Of a stretch of DNA of 64,000 nucleotides, positions 42,641 through 51,273 are shown piece by piece. A model generated the notes under the pieces. The model did not search any database, was not told where the DNA came from, and worked only from the letters and a program-made list of their open reading frames with translations. Within the stretch, counting starts at the first letter, position 1; each line of letters starts with the position of its first letter. The stretch covers positions 1-64,000 of the forward strand of contig NZ_JACHBR010000004.1 of NCBI RefSeq assembly GCF_014200435.1. The letters are read 5' to 3'. Origin of the DNA: Sphaerisporangium krabiense (GTDB lineage: Bacteria; Actinomycetota; Actinomycetes; Streptosporangiales; Streptosporangiaceae). The position numbers and the translations under genes are program-made.

Positions 42641-44449
42641 CTATCCCCCGACGGCCGCCGCCACGGCGTGCGAGGAACGCGGCGCGGGTATCCCGAGCGG
42701 CATCCCGTTCACCGCCTGGTCCTGCGCCCGCTCCGGCGGCGGCCCGGCCGGCGGCGGCGCGGCGGCCCGCAGCCGCGCCCGGGTGGCCGCCGCCCGCACC
42801 GCGGACAGCGCCGCCCGCACCACGTCCGCGTCCACCCCGGCGCCCCACAGCGTGCCGCCGGGCAGCGCGCACTCCGCGTACACGGCCGCCTCCCCGCCGG
42901 CGTGCACCGCCCCCACGGTGCGGTGCACGGCCCGGACCTCCACGCCCCACCCCGCGAGCGCGGCCAGCATCCGCGGGACCGTGTCCGCCCACGCGCCGGG
43001 CGTCTCGCCGTCCACGTGCAACTCGGCGGTGACGGTCTCGCCGGTGAAGACCAGCGGCAGCGGCAGCGCCGCGTACTCCAGGTACTCCCGGTCGAACAGG
43101 CCGAGCATCTCCTCGGGCATGACCTCCCCGCCCCGCGCGTCCGCGGTGGCCTGGACGACGCGGGCGAAGTCCGCCTGCAACGCCCGCGGCAGGTTCAGCC
43201 CGTGGCGGGAGCTCATCACGTACGCCACGCCGCCCTTGCCCGACTGGCTGGTGATCCGCACCACGGTCTCGTGGGCGCGGCCGACGTCGCGCGGGTCCAG
43301 CGGCAGGTAGGGCACCTCCCACGGCGGGTCGGCGTCCGCCGCGGCGGCGCGGTCCCGGGCGTCCAGGCCCTTCTTGATGGCGTCCTGGTGCGATCCGGAG
43401 AACGCCGTGTAGACCAGGTCGCCGCCGTAGGGGTGGCGCGCGTGCACCGGGATGCCGGTGCACGCCTCCACGACGCGCCGGGCCTCGGGCAGGTCGGAGA
43501 AGTCGATGCCCGGGTCCACGCCCTGGGTGAGCAGGTTGAGCCCCAGCGTGACCAGGCAGACGTTGCCGGCGCGCTCCCCGTTGCCGAACAGGCAGCCCTC
43601 GATCCGCTGCGCCCCCGCCAGCAGGGCCATCTCCGCCGCGGCGACCCCCGTGCCACGGTCGTTGTGGGGGTGGACCGACAGGCAGACGTGCTCGCGCCGG
43701 GACAGGTTGCGGTCCAGCCACTCGACCTGGTCGGCGAACCGGTTGGGCAGCGCGCGCTCGACGGTGGCGGGGAGGTTGAGGATGATCTCACGTCCCGGCC
43801 CGGGCCGCCAGACGTCCATCACCGCCTCGCAGACCTCCAGCGCGAACTCCGGCTCGGTGTCGCTGAAGAGCTCGGGCGAGTACTCGAACCCGAGGTCGCA
43901 GTCGCCGAGCAGCTTGTCGGCGTACTTCATGACCAGCCGGGCGCCCTGGACGGCCAGGTCCTTGCACTCGTCCCTGGTCATGCCGAACACCACGCGCCGG
44001 AACTGCGGGGACGTCGCGTTGTAGAGGTGGATCGTGGCGCACCGGACGCCCTCCAGGCTCTCGACGGTGCGCCTGATCATCTCGTCGCGGGCCGGGACGA
44101 GCACCGAGACGCGCACGCCGTCGGGGATCAGGTCCCGCTCGATCAGCGTGCGCAGGAAGGCGTGGTCGTCCTGGCCGGCGACGGGGAAGCCCGCCTCGAT
44201 CTCGGTGTAGCCCATGCGCGTGAGCAGGCCGAACATGGCCAGCTTGCGCTCGGGGGACATGGGCACGGCCAGGGCCTGGTTGCCGTCGCGCAGGTCGGTG
44301 GACAGCCAGCGCGGCGCCGAGGTGATCGTGTTGTCCGGCCAGGAGCGGCCGTCCAGCGCGACGGGCGTGAACGGGCGGTAGCGTGCCGCGGGCGGCCGGG
44401 CCGGCCCCCCGCCGCCGGCCGCCACCTTGATGATCTTCTCTGTGCTCAC
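42641..44449 (-). CDS. leuA: 2-isopropylmalate synthase, divergent paralogue
   Basis: Encodes 602 residues, the length of type 2 LeuA. The catalytic domain is intact: TDLRDGNQAL (51-60), the metal site HPHND (260-264), and GCLFGNGERAGNVCLVTLGLNL. It should condense acetyl-CoA with a 2-oxo acid. It differs from usual actinomycete LeuA at normally conserved positions (for example APRWLSTDLRDG and EAGFPVAGQDDHAF). The C-terminal regulatory domain is very divergent, ending in an Ala/Pro-rich tail. Neighbours are a transthyretin-like gene and two large regulators, not leuB/C/D, so a specialised role is plausible. Confidence 0.82.
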   Translation of the reverse strand: MSTEKIIKVAAGGGGPARPPAARYRPFTPVALDGRSWPDNTITSAPRWLSTDLRDGNQALAVPMSPERKLAMFGLLTRMGYTEIEAGFPVAGQDDHAFLRTLIERDLIPDGVRVSVLVPARDEMIRRTVESLEGVRCATIHLYNATSPQFRRVVFGMTRDECKDLAVQGARLVMKYADKLLGDCDLGFEYSPELFSDTEPEFALEVCEAVMDVWRPGPGREIILNLPATVERALPNRFADQVEWLDRNLSRREHVCLSVHPHNDRGTGVAAAEMALLAGAQRIEGCLFGNGERAGNVCLVTLGLNLLTQGVDPGIDFSDLPEARRVVEACTGIPVHARHPYGGDLVYTAFSGSHQDAIKKGLDARDRAAAADADPPWEVPYLPLDPRDVGRAHETVVRITSQSGKGGVAYVMSSRHGLNLPRALQADFARVVQATADARGGEVMPEEMLGLFDREYLEYAALPLPLVFTGETVTAELHVDGETPGAWADTVPRMLAALAGWGVEVRAVHRTVGAVHAGGEAAVYAECALPGGTLWGAGVDADVVRAALSAVRAAATRARLRAAAPPPAGPPPERAQDQAVNGMPLGIPAPRSSHAVAAAVGG

Positions 44450-44528
44450 CGTGGGGGTTCCCTTCTCCGCCTGGGCCCGGTCCCCCCGAGCGGTCGGAGG
44501 GAACCGGCCGCAGCGCGACCCGCGCGCA

Positions 44529-44864
44529 TCACGTGATCCGGAAATGCGTCGAATACGAGTACGGCGACAACATCACCTGGATCAGATAGGCATCGGTCTC
44601 GTCCTGCAATCGGAAGGTGACGATTATCTCGGGATAGGCGGCGGTCAGACCCAGCCCGACGAAGTAGTAGTCACTGTCGAAGACAATGCGATAAAGCCCG
44701 CGTTCCAGTTTCTTGTCGCGCCACTCGCTTATACGGCCGTCGCCGTCGGTCTCGGCGTCCGCCACGTCCTCCCAGCACCCGAGACGGTCTTGTTCAAGCC
44801 GCGCCCGCACGCCGGCCGCCGACCGGCCATAAACGCCGTCCAACGCCTGCGCCGTAATGCTCAT
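44529..44864 (-). CDS. Transthyretin-like protein (HIUase fold) lacking catalytic residues
   Basis: Encodes 111 residues. The ATG at 44864 follows GGAG at 8 bp. The full fold is recognisable: ALDGVYGRSAAGVRARLE, TDGDGRISEW, LYRIVFDSDYYF, YPEIIVTFRL and MLSPYSYST. Hydroxyisourate hydrolase needs a first-strand His, Arg in DGR, a second His in HYHVP and the C-terminal YRGS. Here the Arg remains (44) but the two His are Gln6 and Leu94 and the end is HFRIT. It is probably not a urate-pathway hydrolase. It lies 79 bp upstream of the isopropylmalate synthase gene on the same strand, likely an operon. Confidence 0.78.
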   Translation of the reverse strand: MSITAQALDGVYGRSAAGVRARLEQDRLGCWEDVADAETDGDGRISEWRDKKLERGLYRIVFDSDYYFVGLGLTAAYPEIIVTFRLQDETDAYLIQVMLSPYSYSTHFRIT

Positions 44865-45384
44865 CCCGAGAGCTCCATCTGCCGGGTCCGCCATGACGGA
44901 CAGCTCGACCACCACTGCGATCGCGCGCCGGTCGCCATGGCGCCCCGGGGCGCCGCACGCACGTGAGCTGCCGGACGACGTGCCGCAATCCGGTTTCGCC
45001 GTCCCCGACCCGACGCGCATGGATCCGGAGGAGAAGATGCTGATGGCACCCAGTCAGTTCCGGCCTGCGGCTAGCGTGCCGAATCTCGCTATCGATTCAC
45101 TTTCGTCTCGCTATTTTGCGCGTCGTCCGCCGCGCCCGGCCGGACCGCCGCCCCTGCGTGCGCCGCTTTCGATCGCGGCAAGTCGCGGCAAACGCCACGG
45201 ATCTCCCCGATGCCCGCAAAAGGGTCTTCAAGGCCCGAAATAGCATGAATAACGCGCTGATCAGGGCAAATGGCAGGCGAGAAGAGAACCGATAATGACC
45301 GAATGGCGGTGGTTTCTACGTTGACGGTGTTCCCAAGGCTCGACCGCGCCCCCGCGGACCGCGACACGAGAAGAGGTCAGCACG
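44865..45384. other. Divergent regulatory interval between transthyretin-like gene and small peptide ORF
   Basis: About 520 bp without a supported gene. GC content drops from about 45060 to 45310. It holds the 22-bp-phased TCTCGCTAT direct repeat (separate entry) and presumably promoters in both directions. Open frames crossing it lack ribosome binding sites and coding bias. Confidence 0.5.
45084..45114. promoter_or_regulatory. Direct repeat TCTCGCTAT x2, 22-bp phase
   Basis: Identical 9-bp copies at 45084-45092 and 45106-45114, exactly 22 bp apart (two helical turns). SARP-type activators bind phased direct repeats, and an AfsR-type SARP is encoded 0.8 kb away. It lies about 220 bp upstream of the transthyretin-like gene. 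Confidence 0.45.
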
Positions 45385-45480
45385 ATGAGCGCACACACCC
45401 GCCCCGCCCTCCGCGTCGCCCGGGTCGCCGGGACCGCCGCACGCGCCGGAGCCGCCGGCGGCAACACGCCCTGGGGCTGA
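45385..45480 (+). CDS. Possible 31-residue cationic peptide
   Basis: The ATG at 45385 is preceded by AAGAGGTCAGCACG, giving a reasonable ribosome binding site. The frame has strong G/C third-position bias in nearly every codon. The peptide has about five arginines, alanine/glycine-rich sequence, no cysteine, and ends GGNTPWG before TGA. It could be a precursor or signal peptide with a double-glycine boundary before NTPWG, a leader peptide, or a chance frame. It lies between a transthyretin-like gene and an AfsR-type regulator. No modification enzyme or transporter is adjacent. Confidence 0.4.
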   Translation: MSAHTRPALRVARVAGTAARAGAAGGNTPWG

Positions 45481-45896
45481 CCTCCCGGGCGACGGGGGCC
45501 GCATTCGCGCCCGGCCCGCGCCGGGGCGCCACCGGCCGTGCGCCTTCATCCACACCCAGGAATTAAAGTACTCAGAAGCGGACATTTCACCGTAGCGGCG
45601 CCACCTGACGGTAGCCGTTCGGTTGCATGCGCAAACAAGTATACGAGGCCAGAAAGTACACGTAGACTCTCTATAGATCTGAACCTCGTATAGGAGTACG
45701 ATCCAGACATAAGTGACATCGCTATACGTGACCACCTCGCGCCTGGCAGTATCAATGCGCAAGAGTGGTACGAACCGGCCACAGGTCGATGTTTACTACG
45801 GGGCGGATCTCCTGGAATCAGGCACCTGTTACCTCTCGCATCGGAGGGTGAGCAAAGTTCCGGATGGGCCGCGGGCTTTCTTGCGAGGAGATGCTG
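45481..45896. other. AT-richer promoter region of the AfsR-type regulator
   Basis: About 415 bp without a supported gene; clearly lower GC from 45560 to 45840. It contains a perfect 9-bp inverted repeat TATACGAGG (45640-45648) / CCTCGTATA (45684-45692), and a related GCTATACGTG near 45720. It probably carries the regulator's promoter and operators. Confidence 0.55.
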
Positions 45897-48800
45897 GTGG
45901 AATTCGGGATTCTAGGGGCTCTCGAAGCTTCCGTCGCGGGCCGTCGGCTTGATCTCGGGGGGATCAGGCAGCAGATCGTGCTGAGCGTCCTCCTGCTCGA
46001 CGCCAACCGGGTCGTCACGATCGGGCGCCTCATGGAGGCCATCTACGGCGACGAGCCCCCGACCACCGCCCGCGCCCAGGTCCAGATCTGCATCTCCTCG
46101 CTGCGGCGCCTGTTCGCCGCCAACGGCAGCCCGGACATCATCGCCACGCAGTCGCTCGGCTACGCCATCCGCGCCGCCGCCGACGAGATCGACGCCCAGC
46201 GCTTCGAGAGCCTCGTCCAGCGGGCCCGGCGCGCCCGCGAGAGCCGCAACCTCAACGAGGCCATCCGCCACTTCCGCGACGCGCTGTCGCTGTGGCGGGG
46301 ACCCGCGCTCGACGGCATCGACAGCAGGCTCGTGCAGTCGGCGGCCAGCAGGCTCGCCGAGGACCGCATCACCGCCAACGAGGACTGCATCCAGCTCGAA
46401 CTCGACCTCGGCCGCCACCACGAGCTGGTCGGCGAGCTCACCGAGCTGACCGAGGAGCACCCGCTGCGCGAGCGCCTGCGCGGCCAGCTCATGACCGCGC
46501 TGTACCGCTCGGGCCGCCAGGCCGAGGCCCTCCAGGTGTACCGCAACGCCAGGCGCACCATGATCGAGGAGCTGGGCATCGAGCCCAACGAGCGCCTCCA
46601 GCAGCTCGAACACGCGATCCTCACCTCCGACGAGAGCCTGGACCCGCCGTCACCGCAGGACAGGGTGGAGGTCCAGCCCGCGCCGGCCGTCCCGAACGTC
46701 CCGGGCATGCTGCCGACCGACATCGCCGACTTCACCGGGCGCACCAAGCAGATCGAGGACATCCGCCAGCGCCTGATGCTCGCCTCCGAGGACCGCTCCC
46801 GGTTCGCCGTCCCGATCATCGTCATCGTCGGCAAGCCCGGGGTGGGCAAGACCACGGTCGCCGTGCACGCCTCCCACAGCGTGGGCGACCGCTTCCCCCA
46901 CGGCCAGCTCTTCGCCGACCTGCACGGCGCGGCCCCGAGACCCGCCAGCCCCATGCAGGTGCTGGAGCGCTTCCTGCGCGTGCTCGGCGTGTCCGGCACC
47001 GCGATCCCCGACGGCCTGGAGGAGCGCGCCGAGATGTACCGCGCGCTGCTGGCCGACCGCCGCATGCTCATCGTCCTCGACGACGCCGGCAGCGAGAGCC
47101 AGGTGTTACCCCTGCTGCCCGGCAACCCCGCCTCCGCCGTCATCATCACCAGCCGCAGCCGCCTGGCGGGGCTGGCGGGCGCCGTCCACGTCGACGTGGA
47201 CATCTTCGAGTCCGACCAGTCGGTGAACCTGCTGTCGCGCATCGCGGGCATCGAACGCGTGCAGTCGGAGATCGAGGCGGCCGAGGCGCTGGCCGAGTTG
47301 TGCGGGCACCTGCCGCTGGCGCTGCGCATCGCCGGCGCCCGCCTGTCGGCGCGCCCGCACTGGAGCATCGAGCAGCTCGTGAGCCGCCTGGAGGACGAGA
47401 CCCGCAGGCTCGACGAGCTCAAGCACGGCGAGATGGGCATCCGGGCGAGCATCTCGCTCACCTACGACAGCATCAGCGAGGACGCCCGCCGCCTGTTCCG
47501 CCGCCTGACCATCCTGGACGCGCAGATCTTCTCGGCCTGGGTCAGCGCCGCCCTGCTCGACCAGCCCCTCCACGACGCCCAGGACCTGCTGGACGACCTG
47601 GCCGACGCCCAGCTCATCGAGACCACCGGCGTCGGGTACGGCGTGCACAGCCAGTACCGCTTCCACGACCTGCTGCGCGTGTTCGCCCGCGAGCGCCTGG
47701 CCGCCGAGGAGACCCCGGCCGAGCGCGGCGCCGCGCTGGCGCGCGTCCTCGGCGGGCTGCTGTTCCTGGCCGAGGCCGCGCACCGCCGCGAGTACGGCGG
47801 GGACTACGTGCAGATCCACAGCGGCGCCGTGCGCTGGCCGCTGCCCGCCAAGCTGGTCGACCAGCTCGTCGCCGCTCCCCTGCAGTGGTACGAGCGCGAG
47901 CGCAGCATGCTGGTGTCCGGCATCCGCCAGGCCGCGCAGGCGGGGCTCGTGGAGCTGTGCTGGGACCTCGCGATCAGCTCGGTGACGCTGTTCGAGTCGC
48001 GGGTCTACCTCGACGACTGGCGCGAGACCCACCAGATCGCGCTGGCCGCCGCCCGGCAGGCCCAGGACAAGCGCGGCCAGGCCGCCATGCACTACTCGCG
48101 GGGTTCCCTCTACATCACCGAGCAGCGGTTCGGCGACGCCCGCTGCGACTTCGAGGCGGCCGTCCAGCTCTTCGAGGAGGTCGGCGACCGGCAGGGCACG
48201 GCCCTGGTCATCAGGAACATCGGGTTCCTCGACCGGCTGAGCGGGCGGTTCTCCGACGCCGAGGCCCATTACAAACGGGCCCTGGACATCTTCCGCGGCA
48301 CCGGGGACCAGGTCGCGTCGGCGTACGTGCTGCACAACCTGGCGCAGCTGCGGCTGGAGTTCGACGACCTGCCCGGGGCGCAGCGCCTGCTGGCCGAGGC
48401 GCTGGAGCTGAGCCGCACCAGCGGCAGCAGGCGGGTGGAGGCCCAGGTGCTCCACCGCATCGGCCATACCTACCTCCAGTCCGACCAGCCCGCGCTGGCG
48501 GCGGAGGTCTTCAACGAGGCGCTGGCCGTGGTGCGCAACATCGGTGACCCGACCGGCGAGGCGTACGCGCTGCACGGTCTCGGCATCGCCCGGCTCCGGC
48601 GAGGGGAGCTGGCCGAGGCCGCGAGCGCGCTGCACCGGTCGCTGATGCTGGCGAGCACGTCCAGCGAGCAGCTCGTGGAGGCGCGGGTGCAGCTCGGCCT
48701 CGGCGAGCTGTCCATGGCCCAGGACGACGCCACGCAGGCGGTGCTGCACCTGGAGCAGGCGCTGTCGCTGTTCCGCTCGATGCACATGCCGCTGCTGGAG

Positions 48801-48974
48801 GCCCGCACGCTGGTATCGCTCAGCGAGGCGCAGCGGCAGGCGGGCGACGACGAGGCGGCGCGGGACTCGCTGAGCCGGGCGCTGGCGCTGACCGACAAGA
48901 TGGACGCCCCGGTGGCCCAGCAGATGCGCGCCCAGCTCGACCAGATCATCGGCGCGCAGGCCCCGCGCGACTGA
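45897..48974 (+). CDS. AfsR/SARP-type regulator with NB-ARC ATPase and TPR domains
   Basis: Encodes 1025 residues. The GTG at 45897 is 6 bp after GAGGAG; the ATG at 45891 would abut the ribosome binding site. VEFGILGALEASVAG opens the winged helix, followed by BTAD to about residue 245 (ELGIEPNERLQQLEHAIL). The NB-ARC domain has Walker A VIVGKPGVGKTTVAVH (near 312) and Walker B MLIVLDDAGSESQ. TPRs fill about residues 690-1010. AfsR-like proteins integrate signals to activate secondary metabolism. It faces away from the transthyretin/isopropylmalate synthase pair. Confidence 0.93.
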   Translation: MEFGILGALEASVAGRRLDLGGIRQQIVLSVLLLDANRVVTIGRLMEAIYGDEPPTTARAQVQICISSLRRLFAANGSPDIIATQSLGYAIRAAADEIDAQRFESLVQRARRARESRNLNEAIRHFRDALSLWRGPALDGIDSRLVQSAASRLAEDRITANEDCIQLELDLGRHHELVGELTELTEEHPLRERLRGQLMTALYRSGRQAEALQVYRNARRTMIEELGIEPNERLQQLEHAILTSDESLDPPSPQDRVEVQPAPAVPNVPGMLPTDIADFTGRTKQIEDIRQRLMLASEDRSRFAVPIIVIVGKPGVGKTTVAVHASHSVGDRFPHGQLFADLHGAAPRPASPMQVLERFLRVLGVSGTAIPDGLEERAEMYRALLADRRMLIVLDDAGSESQVLPLLPGNPASAVIITSRSRLAGLAGAVHVDVDIFESDQSVNLLSRIAGIERVQSEIEAAEALAELCGHLPLALRIAGARLSARPHWSIEQLVSRLEDETRRLDELKHGEMGIRASISLTYDSISEDARRLFRRLTILDAQIFSAWVSAALLDQPLHDAQDLLDDLADAQLIETTGVGYGVHSQYRFHDLLRVFARERLAAEETPAERGAALARVLGGLLFLAEAAHRREYGGDYVQIHSGAVRWPLPAKLVDQLVAAPLQWYERERSMLVSGIRQAAQAGLVELCWDLAISSVTLFESRVYLDDWRETHQIALAAARQAQDKRGQAAMHYSRGSLYITEQRFGDARCDFEAAVQLFEEVGDRQGTALVIRNIGFLDRLSGRFSDAEAHYKRALDIFRGTGDQVASAYVLHNLAQLRLEFDDLPGAQRLLAEALELSRTSGSRRVEAQVLHRIGHTYLQSDQPALAAEVFNEALAVVRNIGDPTGEAYALHGLGIARLRRGELAEAASALHRSLMLASTSSEQLVEARVQLGLGELSMAQDDATQAVLHLEQALSLFRSMHMPLLEARTLVSLSEAQRQAGDDEAARDSLSRALALTDKMDAPVAQQMRAQLDQIIGAQAPRD

Positions 48975-48995
48975 GCCCGGCACCCGGCGTACCGG

Positions 48996-49037
48996 GGGCC
49001 GCGGACGGCGGGAGTCCCTGTTCGCCGTCCGCGGCCC
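48996..49037. terminator. Bidirectional hairpin terminator
   Basis: A perfect 15-bp stem (GGGCCGCGGACGGCG and its complement) with a 12-nt loop between the convergent AfsR-type and M64 peptidase genes. Confidence 0.8.
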
Positions 49038-49063
49038 GCGGAGCCTTCCCGGAGGACGCGTTC

Positions 49064-50350
49064 CTAGGGGACGTCGTAGCCGAGCGTGTAGGACCCCGAC
49101 CCCGACGTGGCCACGACGCGGTAGCGGTAGTAGCCCGCCGTGCCGTTGTACGTCAGGGTCTCGTCGCCGCCGCTCGTGGCGGCGGTGGCCACGGTGCCCC
49201 AGGCCGAGCCGCTCCACTTCTCCAGGTACAGGTCGAAGTTGGCGGCGTTCGGCCCGTCCAGGCATCCCCGGTGCGTCCCGGAGGCGCCGGTGTAGTACCA
49301 GTTGCCGTCGGGCTGGTAGGCGGTGGCGCCGGAGGCGAGCGTGCCGGTGCGGCGCTGTCCGAGGCCGTCGCACGCGCCCGGCGGAGTGCCGCCCGCCTTC
49401 GCGGCGATCGCCCGGTCCATCACGTCCAGGCCGACCAGGTTGAAGGGACGGCCGAGCGACCGCATCAGCGAGTTGTCCGACGGCCGGTAGATGCCGTACT
49501 CGTACTGGCTGCCGCCCTGGAAGGCGCCGATCACTCCCCCGTCCGGCGTGGCCCGCCCGATGTAGGACGCCCACTTCGCGCCGGACGCCGAGGTGGTGAC
49601 GTTGGGCTCGCCCGGCTCGCCGCCCGAGTAGGTGGTGCCCGCGGTGTAGTACTCGTCGGCGAGCCCGCCGATCGAGTGCCCGAACTCGTGGATGGCGATC
49701 TGGCCCGACTGCGCGTTGCCGCCGGAGGCGGTGGAGATGCCGCTGTAGCCCGCGCCGCCGTAGGTCGTGCTGTTGCCCAGCGCCAGGATCACGTCCACCT
49801 GGGGCGCCGCCGCGGCGTACGCCTGGGCCTTGGCCGTGTCCAGGCACAGCAGCCGGGCCGTGCCGGCGCAGTAGAAGGTCATGTCCAGCGCCGTGTCACG
49901 GGTCGTGCCATAGGGATCGTTGTCCACGCCGGACTGGTTGGACACCACGTTGACCAGCCACACGTTGAAGGAGTTCTTGTACTTCTTGAACGGCTCGACC
50001 GCCGCCACCTCGGCCCACTTGGACTCGGCGTGCTGGCGCAGCAGCCCCATCTCCGCGGCGGTGTAGCCGTCACCGAGGATGACCAGGTCGAAGCGCTGCG
50101 AGGACGGCCCCGTCTCCTGCAAGGGGATCACCTCGGCCGCGGCGGCCGCCCGGATCTGCTCGCCGGAGAGGGCGGCGGGCCTGCGCACGGGGACAAGGAC
50201 GCGGCTTATCGTGCCGTCGGGCGAGAACACCTCTCGCCACTCCTTCTCGGCGACCGGCCCGGCGTGGGCGGGGGCCGCCGCGAGGGTCTGGGATAAAAGG
50301 GCCGCGGCGGTCAACGCCACCGTGGCCACACGCATGAATCGTCCGCGCAT
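49064..50350 (-). CDS. Secreted M64-family metallopeptidase
   Basis: Encodes 428 residues. The ATG at 50350 follows GAGGAGG and begins a signal peptide (MRGRFMRVATVALTAAALL, cleavage likely after AHA). The zinc motif HEFGHSIGGLADEYY is the HExGHxxxxLxDEY form of the IgA-peptidase M64 family, and FDLVILGDGYTAAEM is its usual N-terminal core motif. The C-terminal 90 residues form a beta-rich domain (GNWYYTGASG, YNGTAGYYRYRV) like bacterial pre-peptidase C-terminal domains. It is probably an extracellular endopeptidase, divergently transcribed from the RibD-type reductase. Confidence 0.9.
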   Translation of the reverse strand: MRGRFMRVATVALTAAALLSQTLAAAPAHAGPVAEKEWREVFSPDGTISRVLVPVRRPAALSGEQIRAAAAAEVIPLQETGPSSQRFDLVILGDGYTAAEMGLLRQHAESKWAEVAAVEPFKKYKNSFNVWLVNVVSNQSGVDNDPYGTTRDTALDMTFYCAGTARLLCLDTAKAQAYAAAAPQVDVILALGNSTTYGGAGYSGISTASGGNAQSGQIAIHEFGHSIGGLADEYYTAGTTYSGGEPGEPNVTTSASGAKWASYIGRATPDGGVIGAFQGGSQYEYGIYRPSDNSLMRSLGRPFNLVGLDVMDRAIAAKAGGTPPGACDGLGQRRTGTLASGATAYQPDGNWYYTGASGTHRGCLDGPNAANFDLYLEKWSGSAWGTVATAATSGGDETLTYNGTAGYYRYRVVATSGSGSYTLGYDVP

Positions 50351-50594
50351 GTCAGCGCCTCCTCGGGAGAGAAAGGGGGACGGCGCCGCCCCTGGAACCG
50401 GAGCGGGCGGGATGCCTTCCAACCTCTCCCGCTCCCGCGCGCCTGGGAAATCCCGAACGGTCATAGCTTCGGAGTGATGACCGGCCCGTGTGACTCCCTC
50501 GTCACCCGCCGCACCGGGTCCGGGCGGAACTGTCGGTGGGCGCCGCTAGGGTCGCTGACGATCGATGGCCCGAGGTCCTGGATGGAGTACACCC

Positions 50595-51152
50595 ATGCGC
50601 AAGATCATCGTTTCGACGTTCGCCACGCTCGACGGGTTCATCGACGACCCGCACCTGTGGTCGCTGCGGTACGCCGACGAAGAGAGCGGCAAGTACGGCC
50701 TCGACCTCGCCCTGAGCGCGGACGCGCTGCTGCTCGGCCGCGTCACCTGGGAGGGCATGGCGCAGGCGTGGCCCGGCATGGGCGGCAACCCGTACGGCGA
50801 CCATGTGAACGCGGTGACCAAGTACGTCGTCGCCTCCCGGCCCGTGGACACCTCGGCCTGGAACCCCACGGTCGTCATCCCCGGCGGCGACCTGATCCCC
50901 GAGGTCACCAAGCTCAAGCAGCAGGACGGCGGCAACATCCTCATCTGGGGCAACGGCCGCCTGACCGACGCCCTCGCCGCCGCCGGCCTGCTCGACGAGT
51001 ACCACGTGTGGGTGTATCCGGTCATCAAGGGCGAGGGCGAGCCCCTGTTCCGCAAAGAGAGCGCCGGCACCCTCGAACTCCTCGGCGCCACCACCTTCCC
51101 CTCTGGCGCCCTCGTCCTCACCTACCGGCCGCTCACCTCGCCGCCGGCCTAA
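50595..51152 (+). CDS. RibD C-terminal (dihydrofolate reductase-like) protein
   Basis: Encodes 185 residues. The ATG at 50595 follows GGAG; an upstream start at 50565 lacks one. Family motifs are MRKIIVSTFATLDGFIDD, ADALLLGRVTWEGMA, ILIWGNGRLTDALAAAGLLDEYHVWVYPVIKGEGEPLF. These are NADPH-dependent reductases of uncertain substrate that resemble RibD C-terminal domains. The last 62 codons are repeated at about 95% identity at 53894-54079. Confidence 0.9.
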   Translation: MRKIIVSTFATLDGFIDDPHLWSLRYADEESGKYGLDLALSADALLLGRVTWEGMAQAWPGMGGNPYGDHVNAVTKYVVASRPVDTSAWNPTVVIPGGDLIPEVTKLKQQDGGNILIWGNGRLTDALAAAGLLDEYHVWVYPVIKGEGEPLFRKESAGTLELLGATTFPSGALVLTYRPLTSPPA

Positions 51153-51273
51153 GGCCTGTTTCGAAGTCCGCCGTGTGATGGCGTGTCGTGTCCGGACAGG
51201 CAGTGAGGTCTCCGGTAGCGGGTTGATCGTCGTGCGGGACCGGCGCGCGCCTTGTCGCGTGCATGATGGGGAT

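Noticed and set aside
45270-45566. 98-residue forward frame overlapping the 31-residue peptide ORF
   Set aside because: It is in another frame with no ribosome binding site and an arginine-rich, motif-free translation.
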